Assembly (NCBI RefSeq): GCF_029846235.1
Contig: NZ_JARVWP010000004.1
Location: 1-64,000 of the forward strand
From: Bradyrhizobium sp. CER78
Lineage (GTDB): Bacteria; Pseudomonadota; Alphaproteobacteria; Rhizobiales; Xanthobacteraceae
Direction of reading: 5' to 3'
DNA length: 64,000 nt
Part shown: in pieces, positions 10,060 through 20,558 of the stretch
Layout of the letters: every line of letters starts with the position of its first letter
Position numbering within the stretch: the first letter of the stretch is position 1
Made by a program: the position numbers and the translations under genes
Notes under the pieces: model-generated
Databases searched by the model: none
Told to the model about the DNA's origin: nothing
What the model saw: the letters and a program-made list of their open reading frames with translations, nothing else

Positions 10060-11175
10060 ATGGCAGAGCGCAAGAGACGGATTGCAATCCTGTTCGGCGG
10101 ACGATCGGCCGAACATGACGTGTCGCGGGCGTCGGCGGCGAACGTGCTTCGCTCGCTCGACCCGGATCGCTATGAGGCCACGGCGATCGGCATCACCCGG
10201 GATGGCCGCTGGATCGTTGCCGATGCCGGCAACGGCGCCGGCGCGGGTGGCGGCGCGCTGACCATTCCGGACCATGGGCCGCAACTCGCGCTGCTGCCGG
10301 GCGGACAGGGCCGCGTCGTGGTGCTTCCGGGACCTGAGGCAGTGCCGGCGGAATTGCCGGCATTCGATGTCGTCTTCCCGGTCCTGCATGGCCCCAATGG
10401 CGAGGATGGCACGGTGCAGGGTGCGCTGGAGTTGTCCGACGTGGCCTATGTCGGCTCGCGCGTGATGGGCTCGGCGGCCGGAATGGACAAGGACATCGCC
10501 AAGCGCCTGCTGCGCGAGGCGGGATTGCCGATCGTCCCCTTTGTCGTGATGTCGGTCGCCGCCCCGGTCAGCTACGACGACGCGGTCAGCGCCCTCAGCT
10601 CGCAGGAGCTGTTCGTCAAGCCGGCCAACATGGGATCATCGGTCGGCGTGTCGAAGGCGCGCAACGCGGCGGAATTCGAGGCCGGCTGCAAACTGGCGTT
10701 CCGCTTCGACACCAAGATCCTGATCGAGCGCTGCATCGCGCCGATCCGGGAGGTCGAGTGCTCCGTGCTCGAGGATGCCGAGGGCCGCGTGCGTGCCTCG
10801 CAGCTCGGCGAGATCGTGCCGTCCGACAAGCACGGCTTCTACTCCTACGACGCGAAGTATCTCGATGCGGATGGTGCCCTGCTTCAGGTGCCCGCCGACG
10901 TCCCGCCCGCCGTGGCAGATCGCATCAGGGAGCTCGCGATCAAGACGTTCGGCGTGCTGGGTTGCGAAGGCATGGCGCGCATCGACTTCTTCCTGCACGG
11001 CGAGCAGGCGTTCGTGAACGAGGCGAACACCCTGCCCGGCTTCACCAACATCAGCATGTATCCGCGGCTGTGGGAGGCCAGCGGCCTGCCGCAATCCGAG
11101 CTGATGGACGTCCTGATCGGCCATGCCCTGGAGCGTCACAAACGCTCCAGGGCACTGGCATTCGAGCGCGACTAG
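10060..11175 (+). CDS. ddl: D-alanine-D-alanine ligase
   Basis: The 371-residue ATP-grasp enzyme joins two D-alanines for peptidoglycan. It has the N-terminal FGGRSAEHDVSRASA loop, the central KPANMGSSVGVSKA and EVECSVLED motifs, and the C-terminal metal and product-binding NEANTLPGFTNISMYP signature. The length is close to DdlA-type ligases (about 360) and longer than the DdlB enzyme usually found in the mur cluster, which is not here, so this may be a second ligase. The gene stands alone, followed by a strong hairpin. Substrate preference (D-Ala against D-Lac or D-Ser) was not determined. Confidence 0.93.
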   Translation: MAERKRRIAILFGGRSAEHDVSRASAANVLRSLDPDRYEATAIGITRDGRWIVADAGNGAGAGGGALTIPDHGPQLALLPGGQGRVVVLPGPEAVPAELPAFDVVFPVLHGPNGEDGTVQGALELSDVAYVGSRVMGSAAGMDKDIAKRLLREAGLPIVPFVVMSVAAPVSYDDAVSALSSQELFVKPANMGSSVGVSKARNAAEFEAGCKLAFRFDTKILIERCIAPIREVECSVLEDAEGRVRASQLGEIVPSDKHGFYSYDAKYLDADGALLQVPADVPPAVADRIRELAIKTFGVLGCEGMARIDFFLHGEQAFVNEANTLPGFTNISMYPRLWEASGLPQSELMDVLIGHALERHKRSRALAFERD

Positions 11176-11177
11176 CA

Positions 11178-11221
11178 GGATCCGGAAAAGTGCGAAGCGG
11201 TTTTCCGGAAGGATCATGCTC
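11178..11221. repeat. Short palindromic repeat (GGATCCGGAAAAGTG type)
   Basis: The sequence ggatccggaaaagtgcgaag is followed by cggttttccggaaggatcat, giving complementary ATCCGGAAAA / TTTTCCGGA arms. A related copy is at 13873-13909 (gaaaaccggtttccactttt then ccggatcatgct). It lies directly after ddl. Confidence 0.6.
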
Positions 11222-11233
11222 AAACAAGAATCC

Positions 11234-11272
11234 AAAGCGCGATGACGATTCAACCTAATCTCATCGCGCTTT
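11234..11272. terminator. Hairpin between convergent ddl and dehydrogenase genes
   Basis: AAAGCGCGATGA (11234-11245) pairs with TCATCGCGCTTT (11261-11272), a perfect 12-bp stem with a 15-base loop. It lies between two convergent genes, so it can stop both transcripts. There is no long T-run. Confidence 0.65.
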
Positions 11273-11285
11273 AACCTCCGCTCGG

Positions 11286-12425
11286 TTACGCGCCCTTGTT
11301 CGGATTGATCAGGAATTTCTCGCCGGTCGCGCGCTTGCCGTAGACGGCGATGTTGTCGAGCTGCAGGGTTTCCTGCAACGACACCACCTTGGTGTAGTGA
11401 CTGGCGAAGGTGGTCTTCAACTCGGCAACCACCCGCTGGCGCAGCTTGTTGCCCGCCTCCGGACCGATCTTCATCAGGAACGGGAACAAGAGCCAGCCGC
11501 CGACGCCCCAGGCCATGCCGAAGCCGCGCGGCAACTCGATCGAGCGGGTGTCGAGGCTGCCGTAGACATAGACCTGCTTGTGCACATTCGAGCCGTAGCG
11601 GCTGTAAGCCTTGGCGGTCTTGTTGATCGCAGTCTCCATCGCGACCAGGATCTGGCCCGCGAGCTTGCCGCCGCCGATCGCATCGAAGGCGATGGTCGCG
11701 CCGGTCTCGACCAGTGCGCCGGTGAGCTTGTCCATGAAGTCGGGCGCGCTGGAATCGACGATATGCTTGGCGCCGATCTTGTGCAGGATGTCGGCCTGCT
11801 CCTTGTTGCGCACGATGTTGACGAGGCCGATGCCGTCCTTGAGGCAGATCCTGTTCAGCATCTGACCGAGGTTCGACGCCGCCGCCGTGTGCACCAGCGC
11901 CTTGTGGCCCTCGCGACGCATCGTCTCGGTCATGCCGAGCGCGGTCAGCGGATTGACGAAGCAGGACGCGCCTTCCGCGGGCGTGGTGCCTTCGGGCAGC
12001 GGCAGGCATTCGTTGACACGCAGCGTGCGGTATTGCGCATACATCGCACCACCGATCATCGCGACGGTCTTGCCCATCAGCGCTTTCGCCGCGTCCGACG
12101 AGCCGGTCCGGATCACGACGCCGGCGCCTTCATTGCCGACCGGCATCGACTCGTCGAGCCGGGCGGCAAGGCCCGGCAACGCCGCTTCCGGCACGCGCGC
12201 AGTCACCACGGGCAATTCCTTGCTGCCGGAGACCTTGGCGGCCGACATGTCGGCCGGGCCGATTAAAAGCCCAAGGTCGGACGGATTGATCGGGGTCGCC
12301 TCGACCCGGACCACGACCTCGTCGGGACCGGGCTCGGGGGTCGGGACATTGACCAACGACAATTCCAGTTCGCCATCCTTCTTGAGCAGCGAACGTAGTT
12401 GCAGACCGTTCTTGCCGTCACTCAT
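11286..12425 (-). CDS. Zinc-type alcohol dehydrogenase-like oxidoreductase (MDR superfamily)
   Basis: The 379-residue protein is a medium-chain dehydrogenase/reductase with an N-terminal GroES-like domain (EATPINPSDLGLLIGP) and a C-terminal Rossmann domain. The zinc-binding Cys/His set of true alcohol dehydrogenases is not evident, so a quinone oxidoreductase or enoyl-CoA-reductase-like NADPH enzyme is more likely. The start at 12425 follows GGGGAGG; an earlier in-frame extension reads through spacer DNA beyond it. It lies 47 bases downstream of eno on the same strand and may be co-transcribed with it. The substrate is unknown. Confidence 0.82.
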   Translation of the reverse strand: MSDGKNGLQLRSLLKKDGELELSLVNVPTPEPGPDEVVVRVEATPINPSDLGLLIGPADMSAAKVSGSKELPVVTARVPEAALPGLAARLDESMPVGNEGAGVVIRTGSSDAAKALMGKTVAMIGGAMYAQYRTLRVNECLPLPEGTTPAEGASCFVNPLTALGMTETMRREGHKALVHTAAASNLGQMLNRICLKDGIGLVNIVRNKEQADILHKIGAKHIVDSSAPDFMDKLTGALVETGATIAFDAIGGGKLAGQILVAMETAINKTAKAYSRYGSNVHKQVYVYGSLDTRSIELPRGFGMAWGVGGWLLFPFLMKIGPEAGNKLRQRVVAELKTTFASHYTKVVSLQETLQLDNIAVYGKRATGEKFLINPNKGA

Positions 12426-12472
12426 CCCGACCTCCCCTTTTGCGTTTTGTTCAGTCCCGATCAATTGGGGCG

Positions 12473-13798
<1,326 letters not shown>

Positions 13799-13872
13799 CT
13801 ACCGCAATGCATCGAGGGGGAAAAGGCCGGGTGACCGGCGGCATTGCCCTCCTTTGCATGGGGTTGATTTGC

Positions 13873-13909
13873 AGGAAAACCGGTTTCCACTTTTCCGGAT
13901 CATGCTCTA
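13873..13909. repeat. Short palindromic repeat copy upstream of queF
   Basis: The sequence caggaaaaccggtttccact is followed by tttccggatcatgct. It matches the inverted form of the element at 11178-11221 and lies 24 bases before the queF start. Confidence 0.5.
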
Positions 13910-13932
13910 TGAGGACCCCACGGAGACCCCTC

Positions 13933-14409
13933 ATGGCGAAGAAATCCAGCAAATCAACGACCTCCTCCGGCCTGCAACTCGGCCGTGCGGTGGAATGGCC
14001 CGACGCGCCTGAGAAGGCGCAGCTCGACCGCGTGCCTAATCCGCAGGCTGGTACCGATTATCTGGTACGCTTCACGGTGCCGGAATTCACCTCGATCTGC
14101 CCGGTAACGGGCCAACCGGATTTCGCGCATCTGGTGATCGACTACGTGCCCGGCCGCTGGCTGCTGGAATCCAAATCGCTGAAACTGTTCGCCGCAAGCT
14201 TCCGCAACCATGGCGCCTTCCATGAGGATTGCACGGTCATGATCGGCAAGCGGATTACGGACGAGATCAAGCCGAAATGGCTGCGCATCGGCGGCTACTG
14301 GTATCCGCGCGGCGGCATCCCGATCGACGTGTTCTTCCAGACCGGCAGGCTGCCGAAGGGCCTCTGGGTCCCCGACCAGGGCGTCGCGACGTATCGCGGG
14401 CGGGGTTAG
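13933..14409 (+). CDS. queF: NADPH-dependent 7-cyano-7-deazaguanine reductase (preQ0 reductase)
   Basis: The 158-residue protein is the short, single-domain type of QueF, which reduces preQ0 to preQ1 in queuosine synthesis. The active site is visible in [16 protein letters not shown]: Cys56 forms the thioimide and Asp63 is the proton donor. The NADPH-binding and closing motifs follow ([20 protein letters not shown]). An in-frame ATG at 13909 would add eight residues, but the chosen ATG gives the family-typical N-terminus MAKKSSKS. Other queuosine genes (queC, queD, queE) are not nearby. It is divergent from eno. Confidence 0.95.
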   Translation: MAKKSSKSTTSSGLQLGRAVEWPDAPEKAQLDRVPNPQAGTDYLVRFTVPEFTSICPVTGQPDFAHLVIDYVPGRWLLESKSLKLFAASFRNHGAFHEDCTVMIGKRITDEIKPKWLRIGGYWYPRGGIPIDVFFQTGRLPKGLWVPDQGVATYRGRG

Positions 14410-14460
14410 GTGGGCGCCAAAAATTGGCCGCGTGAAGTGGTCTCGCTACAGGAGCCTTCT

Positions 14461-14790
14461 ATGACGCGAGATAATGAAGCTATCGAACGGGTCCGATCCG
14501 ACGGTCGACAAAAGACCTTTGCCATTAGCCCGGATCGAGAGATCAAAATCGCGTTCCTTATCCGCGGCGATGATTGGCTTCCTCTCAGAGCGCCGTGGTG
14601 GCGGGGGAAAGATGTCTCGATTATTGGCGCAGACCTCGACGGCAACTTCATCCTTCGCCATTGCGATGGCTCGGTGCGATTGTGGGATCATTCAGAGCAC
14701 GCCGACGAAATTCTTGCGTCCGGAGTAGTGGATTTTTGTAAGCGCCTGGGGCCGCCATTCCAAACCAGGCCGACACAAAGTTCAATCTAG
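14461..14790 (+). CDS. Hypothetical protein, possibly SUKH/SMI1-like
   Basis: The 109-residue reading frame has a good ribosome binding site (AGGAG, six bases before the ATG). The C-terminal part, IIGADLDGNFILRHCDG then VRLWDHSEHADEI and DFCKRLG, has the shape of SMI1/KNR4 (SUKH) proteins: a nucleotide- or partner-binding fold with an alternating strand, turn and final helix. It lacks the N-terminal half of that fold, so the assignment is weak. It follows queF after 51 bases on the same strand and ends within a few bases of a transporter remnant, which suggests a rearranged region. Function is unknown. Confidence 0.55.
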   Translation: MTRDNEAIERVRSDGRQKTFAISPDREIKIAFLIRGDDWLPLRAPWWRGKDVSIIGADLDGNFILRHCDGSVRLWDHSEHADEILASGVVDFCKRLGPPFQTRPTQSSI

Positions 14791-14793
14791 GCG

Positions 14794-14943
14794 CTAAGGA
14801 TCGCTAAGCCTCGACTTCAGGCCGCGATCCGCATCGGCCGGACGGCGCTGCTTCAAAAATCTCGCGCAAATAAATCCGAGCACGACCATCACGGCGGCGG
14901 CCGAGACGAGCGTCGTCGCCTTGCCGGCGTTATTGAAGCCCAC
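14794..14943 (-). pseudogene. Remnant of an MFS transporter 3' end
   Basis: The minus strand reads GKATTLVSAAAVMVVLGFIC followed by ARFLKQRRPADA, almost identical to the C-terminus of the intact transporter at 18324-19520 (GKTATLVSAAAVMVVLGFIC, ARFLKQRAPADA). The shared DNA is about 95 bases, from 14848 to 14942. Upstream of it the frame closes at a stop near 14979, and nothing else of the transporter is present. It has an extended tail before a TAG at 14796-14794. It is therefore a truncated duplicate, and the secreted repeat-protein gene lies between it and the intact copy. Confidence 0.8.
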
Positions 14944-15169
14944 GTCGCGCGAAGCCAATTCGTGCGACACTGCGGCTTATTCTTGAAAGTTGTGAGGCAG
15001 GGTTCCGCGCTGCCGTTTGCAGCATCGCTAAAGCGATTGAGCGACAACGCGGATTCCCAACGTGCGAAATGTTCCGCAAGCGCAGAAAAATTTGCGCGGC
15101 CAATCGTCACATACGCGTCGTCCGTCAGGTGTCTCTTCCGCTCCTCATCTCACCCCAGGGAGCATCGAA

Positions 15170-18100
15170 ATGGCTACGATCAGCGGAATGAAAACCTTCG
15201 CGTCGGGCGCGGCGGTTGGCGCAACGGCTCCGGACTCCGTTACGACTGCGAACGGGACGATCTTCGTCGAATACGGCAATGGTGCAGACTCGACCGGCGC
15301 CGGCGGCTCAAGCACGATCGTGCAGTACGACAAGAACGGCAAGGTCGAACACACCTACACGATCGCCGGATCGGTCGATGGCTTGAAGTACAATCCGTTC
15401 ACCGGCGAGATCTGGGCGCTTCAGAATCAGGACGGAAACTCCACACTTACCCTGATCGATCCCCTCACCCACAAGGTGACGGGCCCGCTGAGCTTTGCCG
15501 ATCCATCCGCGACGCGCGGCTATGACGACGTCGTCTTCAAGGGCGACAAGGTGTTCCTGAGCTACACCAATCCGAACGGAGCCGGCGATCCGACGCTCGT
15601 CGAACTGCTCAATGGCGATCATCCAAGTGGAACATTGTTGACGGCGACGATCCTGACCGATGGCGCCACCGGCTTCAACACGGTCACGGGCGCCACCGAA
15701 GTTGTCCCGCAGTCCGATCCGGATTCGCTCAAGCTCGCGCCCGACGGCGATCTGATCTTCACTGACGGCGCCGACGGCACCATCATCGACGTTCAGCATC
15801 CCGGGACGGCCAGCCAGGCGATCGCGTTCACGACGATCAAGGGCATTCCAGCCGGCTCCGTCGGCAATGCCGGCCTCGACGACGTGATCAAGCCCGGCGC
15901 TACTGCCGGCACGTTCTATATGACCGACACGAAGACCGGGAACGTCTATTCGTTCCACGCGAGCGGCCTCAACACCAACGACTATTACGCGTCGGTTGCG
16001 AGCCTCGGCGGGTTCGGCCAGGTCGATCCGACCACCGGCGTCTTCACGCCGCTGGTCACGGGAGCGAACTTTTCCGCCGCGCACGGCCTGATCTTCGTTC
16101 CGGACAAGAACGCGTCCCCGATGGCGCATGTGGATTCAATCACGACATTTGCCGCTCCGCCGAATGGGGTGACCGGACTGGATTCGATCACCATCGCGAA
16201 CAAGTACGTGTTCGTGGAGTACGGCAATGGCGTCGACTCGACCGGCGCCGTGCCGGGCGACAGCACGATCATCCAGTACGACCGCGCGGGACACTTCGTG
16301 CACGCTTATTCGATCGAGGGATCGGTCGACGGGCTGAAGTACAATCCCGAGACCGGAATGGTCTGGGCATTGCAGAACCAGGACGGCCGCTCATCACTGT
16401 CGCTGATCGATCCCAACACGCAAACGGTCACCGCGCATTTCGACTATGCCAACCCGTCGACCTCGCGCGGCTATGACGACGTGGTGTTCAAGGGCAACGA
16501 AGTATTCCTCAGCTATACGAACCCGACCGGCAACGGTGATCCCACCATCGTGAAGCTCCTGAACGGCCCGAACCCGAAAGCTGGCGACCTGCTCACCACC
16601 GCTCCCGTGTTGCTCGACGGCGCCGTGGGTTACGATACCGTCACCGGCAAGATGGAGGTGGTGCCGCAGGCCGACCCGGACTCGCTGAAGCTTGCCGCGA
16701 ACGGCGATCTAATCTTCTCCAGCGGCGATGACGGCGCGATCATCGACGTCCAGAATCCGGGCACTTCCCACCAGGCGATCGCGTTCACTCCGATCCAGGG
16801 AATTCCTGCCGGATCAGGCGCCGGCCTCGACGACGTCATCAAGCCATCCGCGACGTCGGGCACCTTCTACATTTCGGACGCAAAGGACGGCCATGTCCTG
16901 GCGGTGTATGCGAGCGGCCTCAATCCCAACGACTACTATGCCTCGGTGGGTTCGCTCGGGGCGTTCGGCCAGGTCGACGAGAACACCGGCACCTTCACCG
17001 CGCTGGTGTCCAGCGAGAATGCACCCGGCTTCAGCTTCGGCTCGCCGCACGGCGTTGCCTTCGTTCCCGACAAGAATGCGACGCCATTTCCCGAGATCAG
17101 TGCGGTCAAGACCTTCCAGGCCCCACCCGACGGGGCGACCCAGCCCGATTCCGTCACCACTGCACACGGCTCGACCTTTGTCGAATACGGCAATGGCGCC
17201 GATTCGACCGGCGCCGGAGGCTCCAGCACCATCGTGCAATACGACAAGCACGGCGACGTGGAATTCACATACTCGATCACGGGATCGGTCGATGGCCTGA
17301 AATACAACCCAACGACCGGCGATATCTGGGCACTCCAGAATCAGGACGGCAATCCCACCCTGACGTTGATCAATCCGGAGACGCATGCGGTCTCCGCGCC
17401 GCTCAGCTATGCCGATTCGAGTGCGAGCCGCGGCTTTGACGACGTGGTGTTCAAGGGCGACAAGGTGTTCCTGAGCGAGACCAACCCCGTCAATCCCGGC
17501 GATGCAACCGTGGTCCAGCTCCTCAACGGCGATCATCCGTCTGGCACGTTGACGACCAAGCCCATTCTTGAATTTGGCGCTACCGGTCTGGACACCGTGA
17601 CCGGCAAGACCGAGGTCGTGCCTCAGAACGATCCGGACTCGTTGAAGCTCGCCCCGAACGGCGACCTGTTGCTGTCGAGCGGCGACGACGGGACCATCAT
17701 CGATATCAAGAATCCCGGCACGACCCACCAATCGGTGTCGTTTACGCCGATTGCGGGCGTCGGCGCCAAGGCTGGTCTCGACGATGTCATTGAAACAGGT
17801 GCCAAGTCGGGCACGTTCACATTGACCGATACGGCCACCGACAAGGTCTTCTCGTTTCACGCGACTGGCCTGAACCCCGACGATTACTACGCCTCGGTCG
17901 GCAGCCTGAAGGCGTTCGGCCAGGTCGACCCGACCACCGGCGCATTCACGCCGCTGCTGTCGGCCGACAATGCGCCCGGCTTCGACTTCAGCTCTCCGCA
18001 CGGCGTCAGCTTCACGCCCGACCCTTCTCCCGCGGCCGGTCATGTCGCGACATCGGTGCACGCCGATAGCTTCGTGTTTGCCGATGGCGGCAACAACGCC

Positions 18101-18265
18101 GGCGCCGCAGCCGGCACTCCCCAGCCGTTCTCATTTGAAGGCCCTTCACATGCAGAACAGCTTGCGCAACTTGCTTCCGACGTCTCGCATAGCAGTTCGG
18201 ATTGGCTGCACGAGACTACGATGCAGTACGTGGCGATGGGGCACGATGCCTTCCATCTGACCTAG
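15170..18265 (+). CDS. Large exported protein of three tandem ~320-residue repeats
   Basis: The 1031-residue protein consists of three homologous units starting near residues 3, 320 and 641 (DNA about 15176, 16130 and 17093). Each opens like MKTFASGAAVGATAPDSVTT, then FVEYGNGADSTGAGGSST and SVDGLKYNPTTGDIWALQNQ, and closes with LDDVI, GTFY.TD, NDYYASVGSLGAFGQVD and SPHGV.F.PD. The pattern resembles NHL- or SMP30-like beta-propellers, so each unit may be one propeller. There is no N-terminal signal peptide. The C-terminal 65 residues (ADSFVFADGGNNAG to MGHDAFHLT) resemble type I secretion tails of Bradyrhizobium proteins. AGGGAG before ATG 15170 sets the start. No secretion genes are adjacent. 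The ligand or enzyme activity is unknown. Confidence 0.85.
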   Translation: MATISGMKTFASGAAVGATAPDSVTTANGTIFVEYGNGADSTGAGGSSTIVQYDKNGKVEHTYTIAGSVDGLKYNPFTGEIWALQNQDGNSTLTLIDPLTHKVTGPLSFADPSATRGYDDVVFKGDKVFLSYTNPNGAGDPTLVELLNGDHPSGTLLTATILTDGATGFNTVTGATEVVPQSDPDSLKLAPDGDLIFTDGADGTIIDVQHPGTASQAIAFTTIKGIPAGSVGNAGLDDVIKPGATAGTFYMTDTKTGNVYSFHASGLNTNDYYASVASLGGFGQVDPTTGVFTPLVTGANFSAAHGLIFVPDKNASPMAHVDSITTFAAPPNGVTGLDSITIANKYVFVEYGNGVDSTGAVPGDSTIIQYDRAGHFVHAYSIEGSVDGLKYNPETGMVWALQNQDGRSSLSLIDPNTQTVTAHFDYANPSTSRGYDDVVFKGNEVFLSYTNPTGNGDPTIVKLLNGPNPKAGDLLTTAPVLLDGAVGYDTVTGKMEVVPQADPDSLKLAANGDLIFSSGDDGAIIDVQNPGTSHQAIAFTPIQGIPAGSGAGLDDVIKPSATSGTFYISDAKDGHVLAVYASGLNPNDYYASVGSLGAFGQVDENTGTFTALVSSENAPGFSFGSPHGVAFVPDKNATPFPEISAVKTFQAPPDGATQPDSVTTAHGSTFVEYGNGADSTGAGGSSTIVQYDKHGDVEFTYSITGSVDGLKYNPTTGDIWALQNQDGNPTLTLINPETHAVSAPLSYADSSASRGFDDVVFKGDKVFLSETNPVNPGDATVVQLLNGDHPSGTLTTKPILEFGATGLDTVTGKTEVVPQNDPDSLKLAPNGDLLLSSGDDGTIIDIKNPGTTHQSVSFTPIAGVGAKAGLDDVIETGAKSGTFTLTDTATDKVFSFHATGLNPDDYYASVGSLKAFGQVDPTTGAFTPLLSADNAPGFDFSSPHGVSFTPDPSPAAGHVATSVHADSFVFADGGNNAGAAAGTPQPFSFEGPSHAEQLAQLASDVSHSSSDWLHETTMQYVAMGHDAFHLT

Positions 18266-18287
18266 CGATCGCGCGTTTTCGGAACGG

Positions 18288-18319
18288 TGCTGCGAGGACG
18301 CGGACAGTTCCTCGCAGCA
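18288..18319. terminator. Bidirectional hairpin between repeat protein and MFS gene
   Basis: TGCTGCGAGGA (18288-18298) pairs with TCCTCGCAGCA (18309-18319), an 11-bp perfect stem with a ten-base loop, between two convergent genes. Confidence 0.7.
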
Positions 18320-18323
18320 GCGC

Positions 18324-19520
18324 TCAGGAGCCGGCATGCGCGTCAGCGGGCGCACGCTGCTTGAGGAATCTGGCGCAGATGAATCCGAGCACGACCATCA
18401 CGGCGGCGGCCGAGACCAGCGTTGCGGTCTTGCCGGCATGTTGAAGACCAAAACCATAGGCGATCGGGCCGACGGTCTGGCCCATGAAAAAGAAGAACGA
18501 GTGCAGCGACAGCGCGGTGGCGCGCGCTTCGACCGATAGCTCGCTGGCGAACACCTGCAGACAGCCGTGGATCATGTAGAAGCCAAGACCCATCACCAGC
18601 AGGCCCGCCATCTGCAATTTCCAGTGCGGGCCGAAGGCGACGCCGACCAGTTGAATCGCGACCAGCGTCGCGCCGACGATCATCATCCCCCTCACCCCGA
18701 TCAATGGCAAAAGCCGCGCCACCGTCAGCGTGTAGAGCAATCCGCCGATCGCAAAGCCTGCGATCACGATGCCGGCGATCGACAGTGAGGTCTCGCCGAG
18801 CTCGAACAGGAACGAGGCGATGAAGGGAAACAGCCCAAGCACGCAGCAGCCTTCGACGAAGACGGCCGAATAGCAGATCCGCGCGTTCGGATTGGTGAAG
18901 ATGGTGCGATAGCCGTGGCGCAGCGCCTTCAGGCTGGTACGCGGCGGACGGTTCAGCTCAGCGCCGCGGAAGCCGGCCGCAACCGCCAGCGCGACAATGA
19001 TCACGAGGCCGCCGAGCACCGCGAGCACGCCGCGCCAGCCGAGCAGATCGCCAATCAGGCCAGAGGCCGTGGCGCCGAGCAGATTGCCGGTCATCGAGCC
19101 CGCCAGCGTACGGCCGATCGCGAGCTGCCGCTTGTCAGGGCCGACCAGATCGCTGGTCAGCGACAGCGCCACCGGAAACACGCCGCCCGAGCCGATGCCT
19201 GCAAGGATACGGGTCACGAACAGCATCGGGAACGAGGTCGAGAGCGCGCCGAGGATGTTGGCCGCGCCGAGCAACACCAGGCAGATCGTCATCAGCCGCG
19301 CCTTGCCGAACAGATCGGCGGCGGCGCCGATCGCCGGCTGGATTGCGGCAAAGGTGAAGGCGAACACCGCAGCAAAGCTCGCCGCGGTCGCAATGCTGAC
19401 GCTGAAATCCTCCGCGACATGCGGCAGCACCGGATCGAGCGCGCGCACCGACAGGCTCGCCGCGAATGTCGCCAGCGTGATGACGTTGAGAACCGGCGGC
19501 ATGCCGCTCTTTGCGGTCAT
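18324..19520 (-). CDS. Major facilitator superfamily transporter
   Basis: The 398-residue protein has about 12 hydrophobic spans and the arrangement of drug/proton antiporters. Loop 2-3 carries AIGAAADLFGKARLMTICLV, a form of the MFS DxxGrr motif, and the fifth span region has LAGSMTGNLLGATASGLIGD, resembling antiporter motif C. Efflux of a small molecule from the cytosol is likely, but the substrate is unknown. Its 3' end is duplicated as a remnant at 14794-14943. It is 15 bases downstream of kdsA on the same strand and could be read through from it. Confidence 0.88.
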   Translation of the reverse strand: MTAKSGMPPVLNVITLATFAASLSVRALDPVLPHVAEDFSVSIATAASFAAVFAFTFAAIQPAIGAAADLFGKARLMTICLVLLGAANILGALSTSFPMLFVTRILAGIGSGGVFPVALSLTSDLVGPDKRQLAIGRTLAGSMTGNLLGATASGLIGDLLGWRGVLAVLGGLVIIVALAVAAGFRGAELNRPPRTSLKALRHGYRTIFTNPNARICYSAVFVEGCCVLGLFPFIASFLFELGETSLSIAGIVIAGFAIGGLLYTLTVARLLPLIGVRGMMIVGATLVAIQLVGVAFGPHWKLQMAGLLVMGLGFYMIHGCLQVFASELSVEARATALSLHSFFFFMGQTVGPIAYGFGLQHAGKTATLVSAAAVMVVLGFICARFLKQRAPADAHAGS

Positions 19521-19535
19521 GTCGTCGTCACCCCG

Positions 19536-20420
19536 TCAGGCCGCGGTCTTGGCCAGCGCGTCGAAGGCCATCAGCCGCCTGACGAGGGCTTCGAAGTCGC
19601 GCAGCGGCACCATGTTGGGGCCATCGGACGGCGCGTGATCCGGATCGGGATGGGTCTCGATGAATACGCCGGCGACGCCGACCGCAACCGCGGCGCGCGC
19701 CAGCACCGGCACGAATTCGCGTTCGCCGCCCGACGAGGTGCCCTTGCCGCCGGGCTGCTGCACCGAATGGGTGGCGTCGAAGATCACCGGCGCACCGGTG
19801 GTGCGCGAAAGGATCGGCAGCGCGCGCATGTCGGAAACCAGCGTGTTGTAGCCGAACGACGCGCCGCGCTCGGTGACCAGCACATTGGCATTGCCGGCGC
19901 CTGTGATCTTGCTGACCACATTCGCCATGTCCCACGGCGCCAGGAACTGGCCCTTCTTGACGTTGACCACCTTGCCGGTCGCGGCCGCGGCCAGCAGGAG
20001 ATCGGTCTGCCGGCACAGGAAGGCCGGGATCTGCAGCACGTCGACCGCCTGCGCGGCCTCGGCGCACTGGTCAGGCTCATGCACGTCAGTCAGCACGGGC
20101 AGCCCGAGCGAGGAACGGATCTCGGCGAAGATCGGCAGCGCCTGCTTCAGCCCGATGCCGCGCGCGGCCGACGCGCTGGTGCGGTTCGCCTTGTCGAACG
20201 AGGTCTTGTACACCAGACCGACTTTGAGCCGGGCCGCGATCTCTTTCAGCGCGGAGGCCACTTCAAGCGCGTGCGCGCGGCTTTCAAGCTGGCAGGGACC
20301 GGCGATGATCGAGATTGGCAAGGCATTGCCGAATTTGGCCGATCCGACGGCAACGATCGGCGCAGCGGCTTGCGCGGAAACCTGATTGGTCAAAATGTGC
20401 ATCCTTTTGCCGGCGACCAT
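19536..20420 (-). CDS. kdsA: 3-deoxy-8-phosphooctulonate synthase (KDO-8-P synthase)
   Basis: The roughly 294-residue aldolase condenses phosphoenolpyruvate with arabinose-5-phosphate on the way to the Kdo of lipopolysaccharide. Motifs are [46 protein letters not shown] and [12 protein letters not shown]. The start at 20420 ([10 protein letters not shown]) is preferred because AGGA lies six bases before it. The ATG at 20402 (MHILTNQ) has no spacing for a Shine-Dalgarno sequence and a longer one at 20444 has no support. It is divergent from the PAAR-like gene and sits in its conserved place between pyrG and eno. Confidence 0.96.
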   Translation of the reverse strand: MVAGKRMHILTNQVSAQAAAPIVAVGSAKFGNALPISIIAGPCQLESRAHALEVASALKEIAARLKVGLVYKTSFDKANRTSASAARGIGLKQALPIFAEIRSSLGLPVLTDVHEPDQCAEAAQAVDVLQIPAFLCRQTDLLLAAAATGKVVNVKKGQFLAPWDMANVVSKITGAGNANVLVTERGASFGYNTLVSDMRALPILSRTTGAPVIFDATHSVQQPGGKGTSSGGEREFVPVLARAAVAVGVAGVFIETHPDPDHAPSDGPNMVPLRDFEALVRRLMAFDALAKTAA

Positions 20421-20558
20421 GCAGTCCTGTGCGGGGTGGATCAAGCCATCCCGCGCGATGAGGGGGTTGCGCTGACGCCGTGGGTGCGCCGTGCTATCAC
20501 AATCCTGCCCTATCCGCCCCTATAGATTGGCGCGGAACAGATTCCCATGAGGAACGAC

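Noticed and set aside
20547-20558. Earlier ATG for the PAAR-like protein
   Set aside because: The in-frame ATG at 20559 has GAGGA at proper spacing and yields a better signal peptide, so the longer start was not used.
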